In this document: in pieces, positions 36,601-46,338 of the stretch
Layout: the number at the start of each line of letters is the position of its first letter
How positions within the stretch are numbered: the stretch's first letter is position 1
Made by a program: the position numbers and the translations under genes
Source of the DNA: Yamagishiella unicocca
Taxonomy: Eukaryota; Chlorophyta; Chlorophyceae; Chlamydomonadales; Volvocaceae
NCBI GenBank assembly: GCA_003116995.1
Contig: BDSL01000042.1
Span: 310,001 to 374,000 of the forward strand
Length of the DNA stretch: 64,000 bases
Direction of reading: 5' to 3'
The notes under the pieces: generated by a model
Databases searched by the model: none
Told to the model about the DNA's origin: nothing
Seen by the model: only the letters and a program-made list of their open reading frames with translations

Positions 36601-39600
36601 TTTTAGGGCTTTTGGGGGGGGGTATGTGCTGAGTTGCAAAAGTTCGTATCCACAAAGACATACAGGATCGAGCAGCAGCAAACAGGATCGAGCTTATTAC
36701 TGACTTACCTCCAGTGTAGAGGGATATCGCCAATCTGAAAATCGCGGTCGTTCAGCAGCAGCATAGTTGTGTCCATTAACACATTGCTCGTCTCCGGCAC
36801 TCCGAACACCTGCGTGCACCATACCCAAAAGGCATACAGATGTGTACCGAAGAATGCACATACGCAAGCAAATTTGCTTGAACGTGAGCGAGACGTTCTT
36901 AATAAGACGTTTCGAACGTAAGCGGTTTTTCCTTTCATTATGAACCTGCTGCCCGCGGGGTCAGCAGGAGTGCTAATAGCCTTTAGGCCTAGATAGAGAA
37001 GACGTTAAGAACGAACCCATAGCGTCGTCAGATACCTCTTTTCTTCCTTCGTTCGGAATGCAGAAGTGAACAGTGACCACACATTGCTTTTTATTTTAAA
37101 AAAACGTCCAGCAGCAGGATGTACGCCAAACCAAAGCAAGCAAGTATGTAATAACAGGCAAAATGCCTACACAGATGCTATGTATACTAGCTTCTGACTT
37201 ACTGTATGTAGGCATTCGTTGTACATACGTATGGTAGATAGCTAGCAACGCAGCTATCAGTTAGGATCAGTTACCGTACAGGCCGTCAAAACGCGCGCGG
37301 CGGGTGCGTGATGATGATTGACATATTTATGCTGTCCTCACCTACCTCAGACCTGACCATCCAGAAGTCCAGGGGTCCAGGATTTTCTGTTGTTGGCACC
37401 ACATCCGTCAGGCGCTCCCGGAGCATCGCGTACTGCATCAGGACCCGATGGCGGATACATATTGTTAGTCAGGACATAGATACGAGCGAGGGAGATCATA
37501 AAAAGGAATAACGCGCGCGTCAATAATTCCTCGGCACGAAGATGAATATCGAGAGGACGGACCTAGAGGACGGATGGACCCCCCCTCCATGTTCTTCCTG
37601 TTCTTATTACTGTAGGCGCGCAACGCTGTCCCCTCCGACGGACATCGATCGGCGACCTCACCACGAGCACCGCGCGCCGTTAGTTGTCTTTTGACCCCTC
37701 GCTCTCTGGCTGCTTCAAATCTCTGCGGTGGCCTGTATTCCCCCATCCCACATGGAACTAACTAAGTGTGCGCCTTTCCTATAGTTAGTTCCATGTGGGA
37801 TTGTTATGATGTCCCATTTAATATGCATGATACACTACACGCCTACAACGCCCACGGCACACGCAGCTGGCCCACCGCATTATTATGTGGCAACTATTAC
37901 TAGCTACCAGCAATACACCCTTGCCTCTTCCGTCTCGCTTATTAGATAGGCCTATGGCTTTGAATGCCTCTACACCATACATCATCCTATCTCCCACGCC
38001 GAACGTGATGCTAGCTTGCTTGTCAACGCCACTGGAGCACTCCTCGCCGTTTATTTGCTTGTCTTCGGCAGAAGGGAGCCGTGCGTGGGTACGTATCCGG
38101 GTACGCAGCACCGATCCCCGCGCCTCCCATCCAGCCAGCAGCCCGAGAAGCGCCGTTCCTACATACACCGCCGTAGCCTTTGTCCGCAGCCGGTTAATCA
38201 TTGATCTCGCTAATGCTACAAATTCGATCATAAAACGGTGGGACCAGCAGCCAGCCAGCAGCCCGCCGGACCGACGGACTGGAGACGGAACCCCCTGGCG
38301 GCCCAGGGCACCACCCACCCCCGCGAAAAACGCTCTACCCGGACAACCGCTAAGCAAAGGGAACTTCAGCGCGTACGACGGGCAGTCCCAACAAGCCAAG
38401 GCCCAGCAAGCGGGCGGGGAAAACGCAAAGTCGGGCAGACGACGCCCATCCAGGCACGCACACCCACCGACACGTACGGTTCGCAGATAAAAAAAATATG
38501 ATCGGTGGCTTGCAGGGTAATAAGAAAGGAAGCATTTACGTGCTGTTGTATGAAGGAATCGCTGACATCGGACAGGAAGGAAGACGCCTACGTATGCACG
38601 ACCCCCCCCGAAGCCATGAGTTCTTGCTGTCGGTCGTGTCGCCTTCGTTCAACCTTTATTTTTCACCGATAGGATATTGACTGGGTCTATCGATCTACAA
38701 CAAGGGCTTCAGAACGTGCAGGAGACCTACCTCCAAGCGATATACAGAGCAAGCAACGAAGGGGTAGGTGAAAAGGAAAGGACCAGGAAGTTCTACAAGC
38801 CACTGACACGCGCTCATGGGGAAGACATGCATGCACATGCATGCACCCATACGTACCGGGTCAGCTATGAGGCTGTACTTGAGCCCAGTTTCATTTTGGA
38901 ACCCATCCAGCATCTTTTGGAAAAAAAGATGGGTGTTGGACGCTAGAATGGTCCCCCTTGCGGCGGTCGGCGATGAGTCGGCGGTACCCTGCATAGAAGG
39001 TGGGAAGGTCGCCGGCAGCGCGCTGGGCGGGGTCATTATATGTTTGTCGCATACATACTGCTGCTGCTTGTCACGTACGTGGATGCTGCGTCACGTATGT
39101 GGATGCTGCGTGGTGGCCTCTTTGACAACCCAATGCCTAATATAATACCAGTTACAATTAAAGGTATGCCCGGCAGCCGTTAATTAATCGAGCGATGATG
39201 ATGACGGAGCAGCAGCAGGGTAGGGCGCGGCGGAGCTTGGGCGGCGGGGCGGGTGTGCCTCTCTTAAACACATGCATACATTGCGTGATTACATGTTAGT
39301 TAAACAACGCGTGGCTTTGAAACGCCCTATCGAGCAACTATATATCCAAGCAACCGAGCGACCAAGCTCGCTGCCAAGACCGCAGCCCACCGCTCTACCC
39401 ATCTCTGGATGGGTAGAGATTCCACGCACTATCTACTCGCCTCTTACTTGCTTGCCACCTCCCACTCACATTCAGCTCGACGCCTGGTGAATGACACCGT
39501 GCCAAGGCCTTGATGGTAGACACCCAAATCATGTTTCGTGCGGTCGTCTGGTCCTTTGCAGAGCTTCGTGGTCCATTGCACCTACGTACGTGAAGGACAT

Positions 39601-41959
39601 CGACCAAGTTAGGTTATGTACGGCAGCCATACGGCTTGCTTGCCTAACTGACGCGGTCACGTCGCCTGCTGCTCAATAGTTCGGCATACATTCTGCCTTC
39701 ACTATTGGAGCTATTCTTGTTCTCTACTTCCCCACGCCCGCCCTATTGTTCCCGCGTCTACCCCCGCCAACCAGCAGGTTGGTTCCGCCCGGGAGCGACA
39801 GCAGCACGCAGCTTTGGACAGCGGAGCAGGCGCCCTAACAGCGATGAAAAGCTCGGACTTTCAGCGTTACTAGCACGGCCTTTAGACGGCCCCGAGCGCG
39901 CTAGGTGTATGTTTCCCGTGGGTCATGTCGATACCCAGTGATACCCAGTGGAGGAGGTGTGGCGTGCCGCCGCTGGCACGCACGTTTTTTCTGCGGGTTT
40001 AACCCTTTTGGGGGATTGTCAAGGCGCTTCGGGCGCAGCAGCGCGTTAGGTGTTTTCGTGCCGTGCGTGTGTTGTCTCTTCGGCCGTGCCGGTGTGGCCG
40101 CGCTGGACTGCGCTTTTGAGCGCTCGGCTTTCCCACGCTTTCGGGCGCCTCTCCGTGCTTTAGCACGGACCGCGCGCGCCAGAGGGCGCTGGCCCGTTTT
40201 TTGTTTTTCGTGTGCTGTCGCGAGCGAGAGCGTCTCCAGCTCCTGCAGTAGTGTAAGGCCCATCGCAATCACCGTTTTGCCGACTCCAGCATGCCGCCGC
40301 TCCTTAGGTCACGACAATCCCTGCCTTTGGTTGTTGTTGTAACGGTGTTACGTAGGCAAGCCGGTAAAACGGCTAGAGTACATACCAGTAGATAAATTGG
40401 TGTACTCACGTACAAAGTATATATGCATTTAATAGCAAACGAACATGCACACATACAAGCAAAGCAAAGCAAGGCCGCCTCGGGCGGCATGTATTGATGT
40501 ATATAACTAACGTGTAAACGGCGGCGGCAAGTAAACGCGCTGCAAGCCAAAAAGCGTTTACGTTCAGAACGGTGCGTGCAGGTATATATGAAGCAGCAGG
40601 TGTCGCTTAGGTAGGTCCAAAACCTCAAGGAATGGTGTCCAAATCTCCGCCGGCACATCCCGATAGCCCCTTTCCATGTTTTCCTGCTGTCGCCGGTACC
40701 GACGTTCTGGCTGCTGGATGCATGGACGGGTTCGTCCTCAACCCCCCAACCCCTCCGATGACCGGCGGCGTATGTATGTACGCGCATGATGCCGGGTGAT
40801 ACAGTTCAATTGCCACTCGCTGATCATTCGTTATTAACCAAGCAAGATCCGATCAGGGGCGGGCGCAAGTTGCGCTAGCTCCTGTTACTCCTCTTGCTTG
40901 CCTGACGCCCACCTACCTCGGCATGCGCGCCATCATGCGCTTCATGATACCACGCATATGCAGTAGTGCAATTGCAACACGTGATAACATGCATCTCACT
41001 CCCAAGTAAGCAAGCAATACGCGGAACCCGTTCTGGCTGTTAATAAGCGTGTTTCCCTCGCTCCCTCTATCATCTGCACTTTTGACGTCACTGTGCACCG
41101 TTGTGATACGCTCAAGGAATCTTCTTTTCGTCGCGAATCGCCGTATGCTTCTGGACCAATGAGCGACGTTGGAGCAGACGATCTAGCCTAAAAGACCTCG
41201 ATGCTGTTACCATTTGGCGCGCGCGGCCGCTCGCTTCATGCACGAAAGCCGGCTGGCGCTCCGCCCTGCCTTCCCTATCTCACGGCATTATTATGTGGTC
41301 GTCGTTATGAGTTCCCTCTACCGTGCCTCGCTGATACGAACTCTTTTCAGCTCTCGCATGGCTCCTGCAGTTTCGGAGTCGCGAATCTATCTACCGGCGC
41401 ACCTTGTACCAACGTGCGCGCGTACCCACGCATGCGTGCGTCCCATCGATCCCCACCGTTAATTCACACGCACCTTATTACCCCGTTCCGCTTACTTTCA
41501 CCTAATTTGTGGTAGGACGGGGGTTGCATACAGACGCTAACGCTGTCTAGGACTGAGGCAGCGTACGTATTCGAAGGTTCGGACGTGATGATACGACAAG
41601 GTTGCCAGTATATAAATATGCGTGGTTGGGGGCATGTCGGAGCAAGCTCTCAGCAGCACTAAAGCAACAGTTAGCAGCAGATCGGGGGTCGCACGCAGCA
41701 GGTGGGTCGGAGGTTGCTTGCAACTTCTCCGGGGACAAGGAAGAGCTGCTGGCTCGAAGCCCACCCAGTCGCACACGCACCATCCATCTACTCCTTGCAG
41801 GTTATTCAGGATGCACTGATAGCTTCCCTGGGCGACACTTGTGTTGCCGCTTTCCAGTTCAGCGGCTGCTGCCAGCCGCCCGGTCGCCGGGCCGAGCAAC
41901 ACCAGAGCCGCCAGCAGTATCGTTGGCACTGCTGCCCACAGGTTCCAGCAGCAGTCCAT
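15658..41959 (-). CDS. Receptor-like class III nucleotidyl cyclase with extracellular solute-binding domain (24 exons, about 26 kb)
   Basis: Exons, 5' to 3': 41792-41959, 40624-40683, 38857-38988, 37346-37432, 36709-36809, 27352-27526, 26955-27003, 26605-26864, 25305-25475, 24743-24863, 24417-24508, 23522-23589, 23042-23228, 22710-22898, 21902-22022, 20207-21505, 19628-20007, 18881-19063, 18417-18475, 17913-17997, 17807-17848, 17654-17722, 17220-17351, 15658-17061. All phases agree (1,877 residues). The first two exons and the 20207/20007 jun­ction are least certain. Order: signal peptide; family-1 solute-binding domain (about 90-545; [43 protein letters not shown]); membrane helix (about 566-589); cyclase domain from [20 protein letters not shown], with metal Asp at about 618 and 662 (ATEGDSF); a long low-complexity insert; [13 protein letters not shown]; then a second degenerate cyclase half ([17 protein letters not shown] to [11 protein letters not shown]) and a Ser/Ala-rich tail. 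Predicted to make cAMP or cGMP in response to an outside ligand; nucleotide and ligand cannot be assigned. Transposons fill the 27527-36708 intron. Confidence 0.8.
17710..17748. repeat. Perfect 15-bp inverted repeat over a cyclase splice acceptor
   Basis: ACGTCTTGTCCACCT (17710-17724) pairs with its exact complement at 17734-17748 across a 9-base loop. On the minus strand the 3' splice site of the exon at 17654-17722 lies inside the stem. Confidence 0.8.
18063..18166. repeat. Three imperfect 35-bp tandem repeats in a cyclase intron
   Basis: Units start near 18063, 18098 and 18133 and share a GAGTGTGTTTT-like block and a GAGAGCACATACGGTAC-like block. They lie in the intron between exons 17913-17997 and 18417-18475. 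Confidence 0.8.
18516..18565. repeat. Two-copy 27-bp tandem repeat in a cyclase intron
   Basis: AGAGGTTCAACAGGGTTCAG occurs at 18516 and 18543, close to the exon at 18417-18475 but outside the coding sequence. Confidence 0.7.
22131..22226. repeat. Six perfect 16-bp tandem repeats in a cyclase intron
   Basis: GGCCAACCAGTCGAAA is repeated six times without change in the intron (22023-22709) between the membrane-helix exon and the next catalytic exon. The frame stays open on both strands, but this is a by-product of the 16-bp period. Confidence 0.95.
26571..26614. repeat. Perfect 22-bp tandem duplication covering an exon-intron junction
   Basis: A 22-bp unit starting ACATTGGCCC is present at 26571-26592 and again at 26593-26614. 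On the minus strand it contains the end of a solute-binding-domain exon (TTTAAG) and its GTGGGC donor, so two identical donors lie 22 bp apart. Only the 26605 donor keeps the frame open. Confidence 0.9.
29227..29542 (+). repeat. 5' LTR of the gypsy element
   Basis: 316 bp from TGTTGTATCACG to GTATACATCA. The first 70 bp contain three closely spaced CCTGTGTGG boxes, a possible regulatory repeat in the U3 part. Confidence 0.95.
29545..29556 (+). other. Putative primer-binding site of the gypsy element
   Basis: TGGTATCGAGAC begins two bases after the 5' LTR. It resembles the complement of the initiator tRNA-Met 3' end (TGGTATCAGAGC), identical in the first seven bases. Primer identity is inferred. 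Confidence 0.55.
29596..29742 (+). CDS. Small open frame upstream of gag (48 residues)
   Basis: ATG at 29596 to TAG at 29740-29742, ending one base before the gag ATG at 29744. The peptide begins [20 protein letters not shown] and is acidic at its start. No known domain. It could be an upstream frame limiting gag translation, or chance. Confidence 0.35.
   Translation: MSDWEMDDFADAEPTLCICGRPLLVDKGTDPLFSDKGRGSPLSLLLRL
29744..31153 (+). CDS. Gag protein of the gypsy element
   Basis: 469 residues from the ATG at 29744. An Ala/Pro-rich N-terminal part (about 1-150) precedes a retrotransposon gag domain (about 195-340; [18 protein letters not shown]). Then come basic stretches, a CCHC zinc knuckle ([14 protein letters not shown], about 412-425) and a Lys/Arg-rich end. 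The frame stops at TAG (31151-31153) and stays open in the same frame into the protease and RT region, so a Gag-Pol fusion could be made by stop-codon readthrough. Role: capsid assembly and RNA packaging. Confidence 0.9.
   Translation: MDLVDLFGFAGWAAALPQVVPAGGQQVNPPLGPPAPAAPVAPAPLNPPAPVAIPVGGAAPVAVGAGVLPAGPQVQLPAPVGLAPVAALPAPAVNVVDDNPAILQPRVEQPSGSFRLDAVAPAIHPSPAATQLDASELATGGFPAFATMGNGASRGSAVVEAPFRVNVPSPTLSIAAKEDEGVVAQRVLAFIRDVTEMWPLVPWGQNDASRRFFLSHALEGRAKVWCNAWTLAKGPYTSDELLAALRVRFAPQLFSPEHVTREYLSANNHRMRPRDTVAAYCSRFEAKLSHIPNVSEGERMFWFRAGLTESLASECATDHLGQEFPSYAALVQHALGKELQHAAGAAAAKRSRAALRLHSVIAVQESDDEGYEEPAPGRKRRRAPAAPVVAAAPVVAAATAGGNSRHADKKCYKCGVMGHIAADCSVVGPRPPPGSQPAQDKKRKGNRFQRGRGKKEKAPPAAAADAMAD
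31154..32776 (+). CDS. Pol of the gypsy element, part 1 (extra domain, protease, start of RT)
   Basis: Same frame as gag, directly after its TAG. About 170 residues of an extra module come first ([36 protein letters not shown]), resembling a degenerate Dam-like methyltransferase module seen in algal elements. The aspartic protease follows ([11 protein letters not shown], about 31782-31815), then the RT N-terminus ([38 protein letters not shown]). The frame then breaks: after 32713 the RT sequence continues in another frame ([18 protein letters not shown]) and this one ends at a TGA at 32774. It has no ATG of its own. Confidence 0.85.
   Translation, partial: EVAQAGIEGLPPGSSVAPLDFPSGRLVRAILPVLLDRIEQLVGRRFSFDATAVCAGFQDCCNLFVPRGRPLSSVDLGGHTVWSVPSSARHLRRILEYYRTCKRRRPDTAIGLLLPAHVVARASGLLSGMRQVLRFESGTALFNGLNLEGRPVALPGFPYAAEVWYDAPNAPVPVPSEPCLAVLLAHATSDAGPSLPLVNVRLGGMPLLALIDSGASHDFISAEVVDRLHLAVRPCEWKHVNLADGGKQAIMGQITVRLAVGSLRVTVEPYVLPALTDTAGCILGNSTLSKYAAVLDFASRCLRLRKGATVCRVPLLSGLGTTPSEGEAPCVNFAAAALCQHPETPALVGRKAAKRMLRKGAHALLVRPKLCLNAVVPETPDPEVVAVLEEYADVFREIPGLPPVRPVDHTIPLMPGTHPVSRPMYRLSQPELDEVKRQVTDLLRKGMVRPSTSPYSAPILFVGKKDGTLRMCIDYRGLNAVTVKNRYPLPRVDDLLDRLSGSAYFSSIDLQQGYNQIRFQSRTSPRLLSLRLSVILNTLF
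32719..35223 (+). CDS. Pol of the gypsy element, part 2 (RT, RNase H, integrase, chromodomain)
   Basis: 835 codons including the stop, in the frame following the break. RT core with YLDDILIYS (about 32860); RNase H ([19 protein letters not shown]); integrase zinc finger (H-H-C-C around [11 protein letters not shown] and CDTCQRNKP); integrase core with D, D and E ([32 protein letters not shown]); C-terminal chromodomain ([20 protein letters not shown], about 35067-35130). The chromodomain places it among chromoviruses, which target chromatin. The ORF ends inside the polypurine tract. Confidence 0.92.
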   Translation, partial: DIPATAFTTPFGHFEYTVLSFGLVNAPATFQACMNRIFRPYLDKFVVCYLDDILIYSKTREEHLTHLRLVLDILRREQLYAKLSKCHWAQPQVEYLGHIVSADGVRMDPRKTAAVRDWPAPTTLQELRKFLGLTNYFRKFIARYSVLAAPLTSLTRKDAFKSPDAWTPACQEAFENIKRAVAEDIVLRFPDYSLPFRVELVSDASLHGSGAVLLQEGRPIAFTSKKFTPAERNYTTGEQELLAVLHALREWRCYLEGRPFIVKTDHKPLTFLQGVPTLNRRQARWMEYMARFNYTWEYCAGTLNIADALSRHPSLHLVALNAVTRRQSSARAVTPAGLSERVRSAYASDPWFADPANTASLVSEHGLWLRSEGDKRLVVVPHDDLLRRDILARYHEDPLAGHPGSTRLLEMVRRVFWWPRMARDAANYVTLCDTCQRNKPLSGKPHGLLQPLPIPNNPWESVSLDYVVALPKTEGGYDAILVLVDRLTKMVHFAPCTTSVTAEQTARLFYDNVVRLHGVPQSVVSDRGPQFASKFWDALGTLVNMRTNLSTAYHPQSDGQTERMNRTLGDMLRNFAGLNPTAWDTYLSAAEFAMNNAVNRSTGQSPFFLNYGYHPAVPVWREIDVPVPAAKVFVRSFAERLSDAKRCLEAAQQRTAEYYNRDKKDVRFVPGQLVLLSTKNLRPLAVGPRKLLPRWVGPYPVKRMVGSVAAELQLPADMRIHPTFHVSLLRPYRAEAGAGPSDADTPAVESTPVAWLSNQSFFTVERILDYRVRRLGSGRRKRNVHEYLVKWAGYPSEDNSWEPAGNFTPDMAAELETARTRAKDSARTLRPEGG
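35211..35224 (+). other. Polypurine tract of the gypsy element
   Basis: AGAGGGGGGATAGT directly precedes the 3' LTR at 35225. It also encodes the last codons and the stop of pol. Confidence 0.8.
35225..35540 (+). repeat. 3' LTR of the gypsy element
   Basis: 316 bp with no difference seen from the 5' LTR, followed by the target duplication GCATC at 35541-35545. Confidence 0.95.
35879..35914. repeat. 36-bp near-perfect palindrome in the large cyclase intron
   Basis: The two 18-bp halves meet at GACTTATAAGTC and pair with one mismatch. It lies about 340 bp beyond the gypsy element, in AT-richer intron DNA. Confidence 0.85.
37746..37800. repeat. Perfect 19-bp inverted repeat (hairpin) in a cyclase intron
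   Basis: TCCCACATGGAACTAACTA at 37746-37764 pairs exactly with 37782-37800; the loop is 17 bases. It lies between exons 37346-37432 and 38857-38988. It could be a short foldback element or a small-RNA precursor; nothing else supports either. Confidence 0.9.
39393..39418. repeat. 11-bp hairpin with four-base loop
   Basis: CTCTACCCATC (39393-39403), TCTG loop, GATGGGTAGAG (39408-39418). In the intron between exons 38857-38988 and 40624-40683. Function unknown. Confidence 0.8.
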
Positions 41960-44900
41960 TATCCTCCGAGACTGCTTACGTGGTGGCCATTGCTGCCAGC
42001 CTTGCAGGCTGCTGTACTTGCGAAACATGTAGTTCAGCAGCAGCAGTGACCCTGGGACTTTACGTGTGTAAAATGGGTGCCGACAAGGATGATAATCATT
42101 AGAGTGGTGTGCGTGAGGGGACGTCAGTGCTTTGCAGGTAAGTCTCGTTTCAGACAGTACCATAGCAACATAAGTCTCGCATTGTGAAAGGCTAAAAGGG
42201 TGTCTAAGGCACGGCAGTACTTCAACAGTAAACCTGCGCTATCAAAAAACCCTCAGTTCGCAGTCGCGCACCTTTTCAAATCCCAGAGGCTGCCCTGCGT
42301 TCGACAGTTACAGTACGCCACTGACCGTGTTCCATCAGTTTGTTGCGTAAAGTAGCTGCAGCGGCACTGTCGAAGAATAACCATGCTGTTTGCTATGACA
42401 CTGCCACGGAGCAAGGTGTACATCGCGTCCTGGATCCTGTACAGTATCGCTGACTCCGACGAAGTACGCGCGAGCTTACTCCTTCCACTTTTTCCTTAAC
42501 TTTCCCCGCCACACATCAATGACTTGCACTCACCGCCCAGTGCACGGACAACAGGGCGGTAGGGATGATTTGGGATGGCCACTTTTTCTCCATGCAGGTG
42601 TGAGAGTCGTACATAGGATTGTGCCAAGCCAAAGAGCCAAAGTCGGCCTTGAGTACTATGCAAGTATGTTAAGTCTTCTCTATCAAGCAAGAATTGTCAT
42701 GGCATACGAACCAGGCCTTAGCGGAGTGGCAGCAGGAAACTGTTATGCCCGAATGCTGTCGTCTGAATTCATAGGTATGGCTACTACTTTCGAAGGCATA
42801 GTTTTGAACTTTGAGCCTTGAGTCCTGAGTCTTAAGTCCCGAGTCCCGAATCGCGACCCTGAGTCCCGCCCAAAGTCCTGATCCCACTGTCACAGTCCTG
42901 CCCTGCATTCTGGGTCGATACCATTGAACAGTAAACCGATAATCCCGCTCTTGTGCGTTGCCTCTGTTGCAGAAGCCCAGCACACGTTCTCCATTCAGGG
43001 TTACTGCCATATTCGGCGCAAACAAGTGGCGTTCCGCTCCCCACAGGAAAGCGCGCGCGGGATACTGCAATTAACATATAAGAGTCGCATGCTTTATAGG
43101 GCACGCCTATATCACGAACCCGTTCGTGATCTCGTTTATACTAGAAGTTAGGATTCCAGAACGCCAAAGCGAAGAGTGGACGTACCGTACAACCCGTTAC
43201 GCAGCATGTGGTTGTGCGAGCCGCGGCAAGGAAACCGGGGCCGCTACTACCTCTAGTATGTCCGGACCAAGTTCGCCTCTTGAGAGCGCTCTGTGTCGAG
43301 CGCCCTCCGCACCTCTCAACTTCGAGTGTATCACCCCAAGCGGCCTTCACGACGGCGGCTTTTCTCCTCTCCGTCATGGTGCACATCCTCTCTGGTGTTC
43401 CGAACCGCGTTGCTCTTCTTGTGGCGTCCACCGGGCCCAGCAGTGAGTACATCTTAGTTGCGCATACATGTGGGGGGCCGGTGATCCTTGGTCGTTGCCC
43501 ATGTGCGTGCTGTCTGTGGTGTTTTGCTCGCTTTTTGGGAATGCCGTTCTGGTGGTCTTCCTTTCGCTGGCAGGCACGAAGGTTGGCACATCCGTGTGGG
43601 TTGTGGCCGTTCTGGGTTCTTCCCCTTGCCACACGCCACCGCTTCACGCTGCCACTTGCCGGCTCCTTTTGGTCCCGTCGTCTGGGGGCAGCTTGGCCTG
43701 CTCGTCACGGGCTTTCTGTTGTCGTCCGTCCCCGCTGTTTCGTGCGGGATGTGCGTTTCTTTTGTGATGCCCGGCGGCTGTGGAGTCGGTTGGCTGTCGC
43801 GTCGTGGCTACTGTTTGGGCAACTGGGCGTCTTTGTGCCTTTGGGGGCTTTTCGGGGCATCTGGGTTCGGCCCCGGCTCTCATGTTGAGGCCACGGACAT
43901 GGACTCATTGAACGCAGAACCGGCGATCTGAAGGACACGGTGCGTCACTTATTACCGACATTGCCAGCACCGTTGCCCTAAGCAGTTCGTGTTCTTACTC
44001 TGTATAGGGTTTTAGGGTTATATATAGAGAGGGTTGCAGACAACAATTCCATCCCCGAACGCCACTCTGGAGCAGGTGGTAGAGACCCATGGGACGGAGA
44101 GCTGGCCTTCTAGCGCTCCATGCCTGTCGGCGGCACTGCGGCAACGACCTCGAACCGTACTGCTTCAGGCCGTAGCACTGCACCGTTGTATACGCTTCCA
44201 TGCCGCCAATGTTTCTAGTCGCCAGCTGCAGAGGCGCGGTCGGCATGGCGATAGATGCCCGATGCGTACATTGCTACGCCAACATTCTGCACACGACCGA
44301 ACGTCCCGCCCCCAGCTATGATATCATATCGGTTGGGCCCACTGAAAGCCGTCTGTCTAACGACACTTTCGGTGGTACTGGGTTGTTGGCTACATCCGTG
44401 CGGGCGGGCTACGGTCTTCAAGGACAAATGTCGCAGAGAGGCGTCCATGTCGCCAGAAGACTAACTGCACCTCGACATGACACAGCACGTAACGTGCACA
44501 TCCGGCGTCACACATCGGCGGGGGCTGGTGGTCCCCCTCTTACTCCGGGTAGTGGTCTTCTGGATCGTGTCGTTCGCAGTAGGGTGGTGGAGTTTTGGGC
44601 CCTTCTGAGGGGCTTTGCTGCGCTGGGGCTTCCCCAGAAAGGCTGGGGATGCAGTGGGGCCTCGGCATCCATTCTTGCGGGTTGTCGCCAATCGCCTTGT
44701 GTGCGGGGGACCGGCTGAGGTACTGGTGGATTCCTGATCGGCCCGGGTTGTCTTGGGGAGCGGGGTTTCCCGTGCTTCATACTTTCTGGCTCTATAGGCG
44801 TGTTGAGCCCCGCTAGGGGTCCGTGCCTTATGGGATGAGAGGTGGCTGGTTCCGATGTTTGCATCGTTGCGGCGCTTCACTGGTTCGTCGGGTGCTGGGC

Positions 44901-45049
44901 TGTTAGGTTGGTTGGTGGCCAGTTCCTGATAGGGGAGCCTCTAGTGCGAATTCCCCCTGGGGTGCTGGCTGCTGCTCTGTATGCCTACGGCCTGTCAATT
45001 TGGTGTTCTGATGGTTTGCCTTTGTTTCGGTGCAGGTGGGTTTTTGTTT

Positions 45050-45118
45050 CCTCCGTCTTGTTCAGTGTCAGGCGATGCGCCCGATGGTTCTACCTCTTGG
45101 TCTGGAACCCATTGTAAC
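45050..45118 (+). repeat. Dispersed repeat, copy B
   Basis: Matches 14653-14714 including CCCGATGGTTCTRCC and the end GGAACCCATTGTAA. Confidence 0.55.
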
Positions 45119-45340
45119 CGTTACAACAACATCAGGTCTCGCAAGTCCCCCCATGTCTGGCCACTAGCACTGAAAAGGCATGCTCGAGATGGTGGAATTG
45201 CTCTTCCCCGGCTGTAGTCCAGCTGCGCCAGCTGCTGCTTCTAGGCCTGACAAATTAGTCGGTACCAGGCGCGCCGTACACTTTGACCCTGTTGTACCGC
45301 CTTTCCGAAGTCGTTGCAGTTACTGCTCCCCACTGCTTCC

Positions 45341-45412
45341 GGTTTCCGGTGTTTCGCACACAGCGGTTTCCGGTGTTTCGCACACAGCGGTTTCCGGTGT
45401 TTCGCACACGCT
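45341..45412. repeat. Three 24-bp tandem repeats
   Basis: A unit starting GGTTTCCGGTGTTTCGCACA occurs at 45341, 45365 and 45389; the third differs in its last bases. It lies in intergenic DNA upstream of EMC6. Confidence 0.9.
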
Positions 45413-45501
45413 GCGTCGATCACTCGTTGTGTCGTGACAGGCTGCTTGGCAGCACCACAGAGGGTGTGGCCAACATTGGGGCGTGCGTGGCCGCTAGGTT
45501 C

Positions 45502-45551
45502 CCTACCACCCGGCGATGTGCCCGATGGTTCTGCCGTTCGGTCTGGAACCC
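45502..45551 (+). repeat. Dispersed repeat, copy C
   Basis: Shares TGCCCGATGGTTCTGCCGTT and TCTGGAACCCT with copies A and B, then diverges at the end. Confidence 0.45.
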
Positions 45552-46338
45552 TAATAAGTTTTGGGCTGTTGCAAGGACTGCTGCTGGCGCCTGATGCGAA
45601 TTCATTTGGTGCTGGTCTCACCCCTGACCTATTCGTTGTGGACCTTGCGGAGTTCAGGCTTTTCATCGGACGGTGATGGATGTGCCCTGCCTTGGTTCCC
45701 GTTGCACCCTTCGGCAGAAAAGCCATGCTTCGCCGCCGGATGAACCCCCCAGATTCCACATAGGCTGAGCTTGGCATCATACACGTGACACGGGTCTGTC
45801 AAGCCCAAGTGGGACATGAGTCGGTTGCCAGGGGTTGCCCAAGAGCACAACTTGCTTTCCAGGGCCTCGTTTTGCGCCTACGGCGTCTACCAGCAGCTAC
45901 AAGCTAGCCACGCAGCAGTTTGTGCCGGCAGCCGTGGCCTGGAGGGATGGCTTGACGGGGCTAAGGGGGGGGGTATACAGTGCAGCAGCGGAGTCCTGAC
46001 GTGAGGGAGGGAGGTGGCAGGGGGAGGGGCAGCTTTGGGGTGTCCTCCTGTCCTGTCCTCCGTGCACGAGCTTGGCATGACCCAATCGTTGCCGGCTTTC
46101 CCGGTTTACTACTTAAATGTATACAACATAATATAGCAAAAGCCGATACGTAAAGGACTATAGCCTCACGTCTTACTGACAAGTCGAGGCGACTGATCTG
46201 TCAAAAGCAACGTAATACTCCATCCAGCAGTCGAAATCTATGTTTAGACATTAAAGCGTCTCACAGAAGTTAGTGGACTTTGGTGTGAACTGGAGCGCAG
46301 GCGGCGATTTCGCGGCGATTCTGGTCTCCCGTTGAGGA

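Larger units (their letters stand above)
41960..46338. other. Repeat-rich intergenic region between cyclase and EMC6
   Basis: Upstream DNA of the cyclase gene and of EMC6. It includes a GAGTCCYGAGTC-like short-repeat tract at about 42815-42870. It also has GT-rich stretches at about 43440-43900 and 44540-45120 that look like decayed transposon sequence, two dispersed-repeat copies and a 24-bp tandem repeat. The open frames here show no conserved domain, so none is called as a gene. Confidence 0.5.

Noticed and set aside
39901..40272. Basic, Arg/Lys-rich open frames on both strands
   Set aside because: Composition-driven frames in an intron of the cyclase gene; possibly old transposon DNA, but no motif supports a protein.
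43990..44030. Telomere-like GGGTTTTAGGGTTA stretch (similar ones near 6885 and 12230)
   Set aside because: Only one to two units each; too short to claim interstitial telomere tracts.
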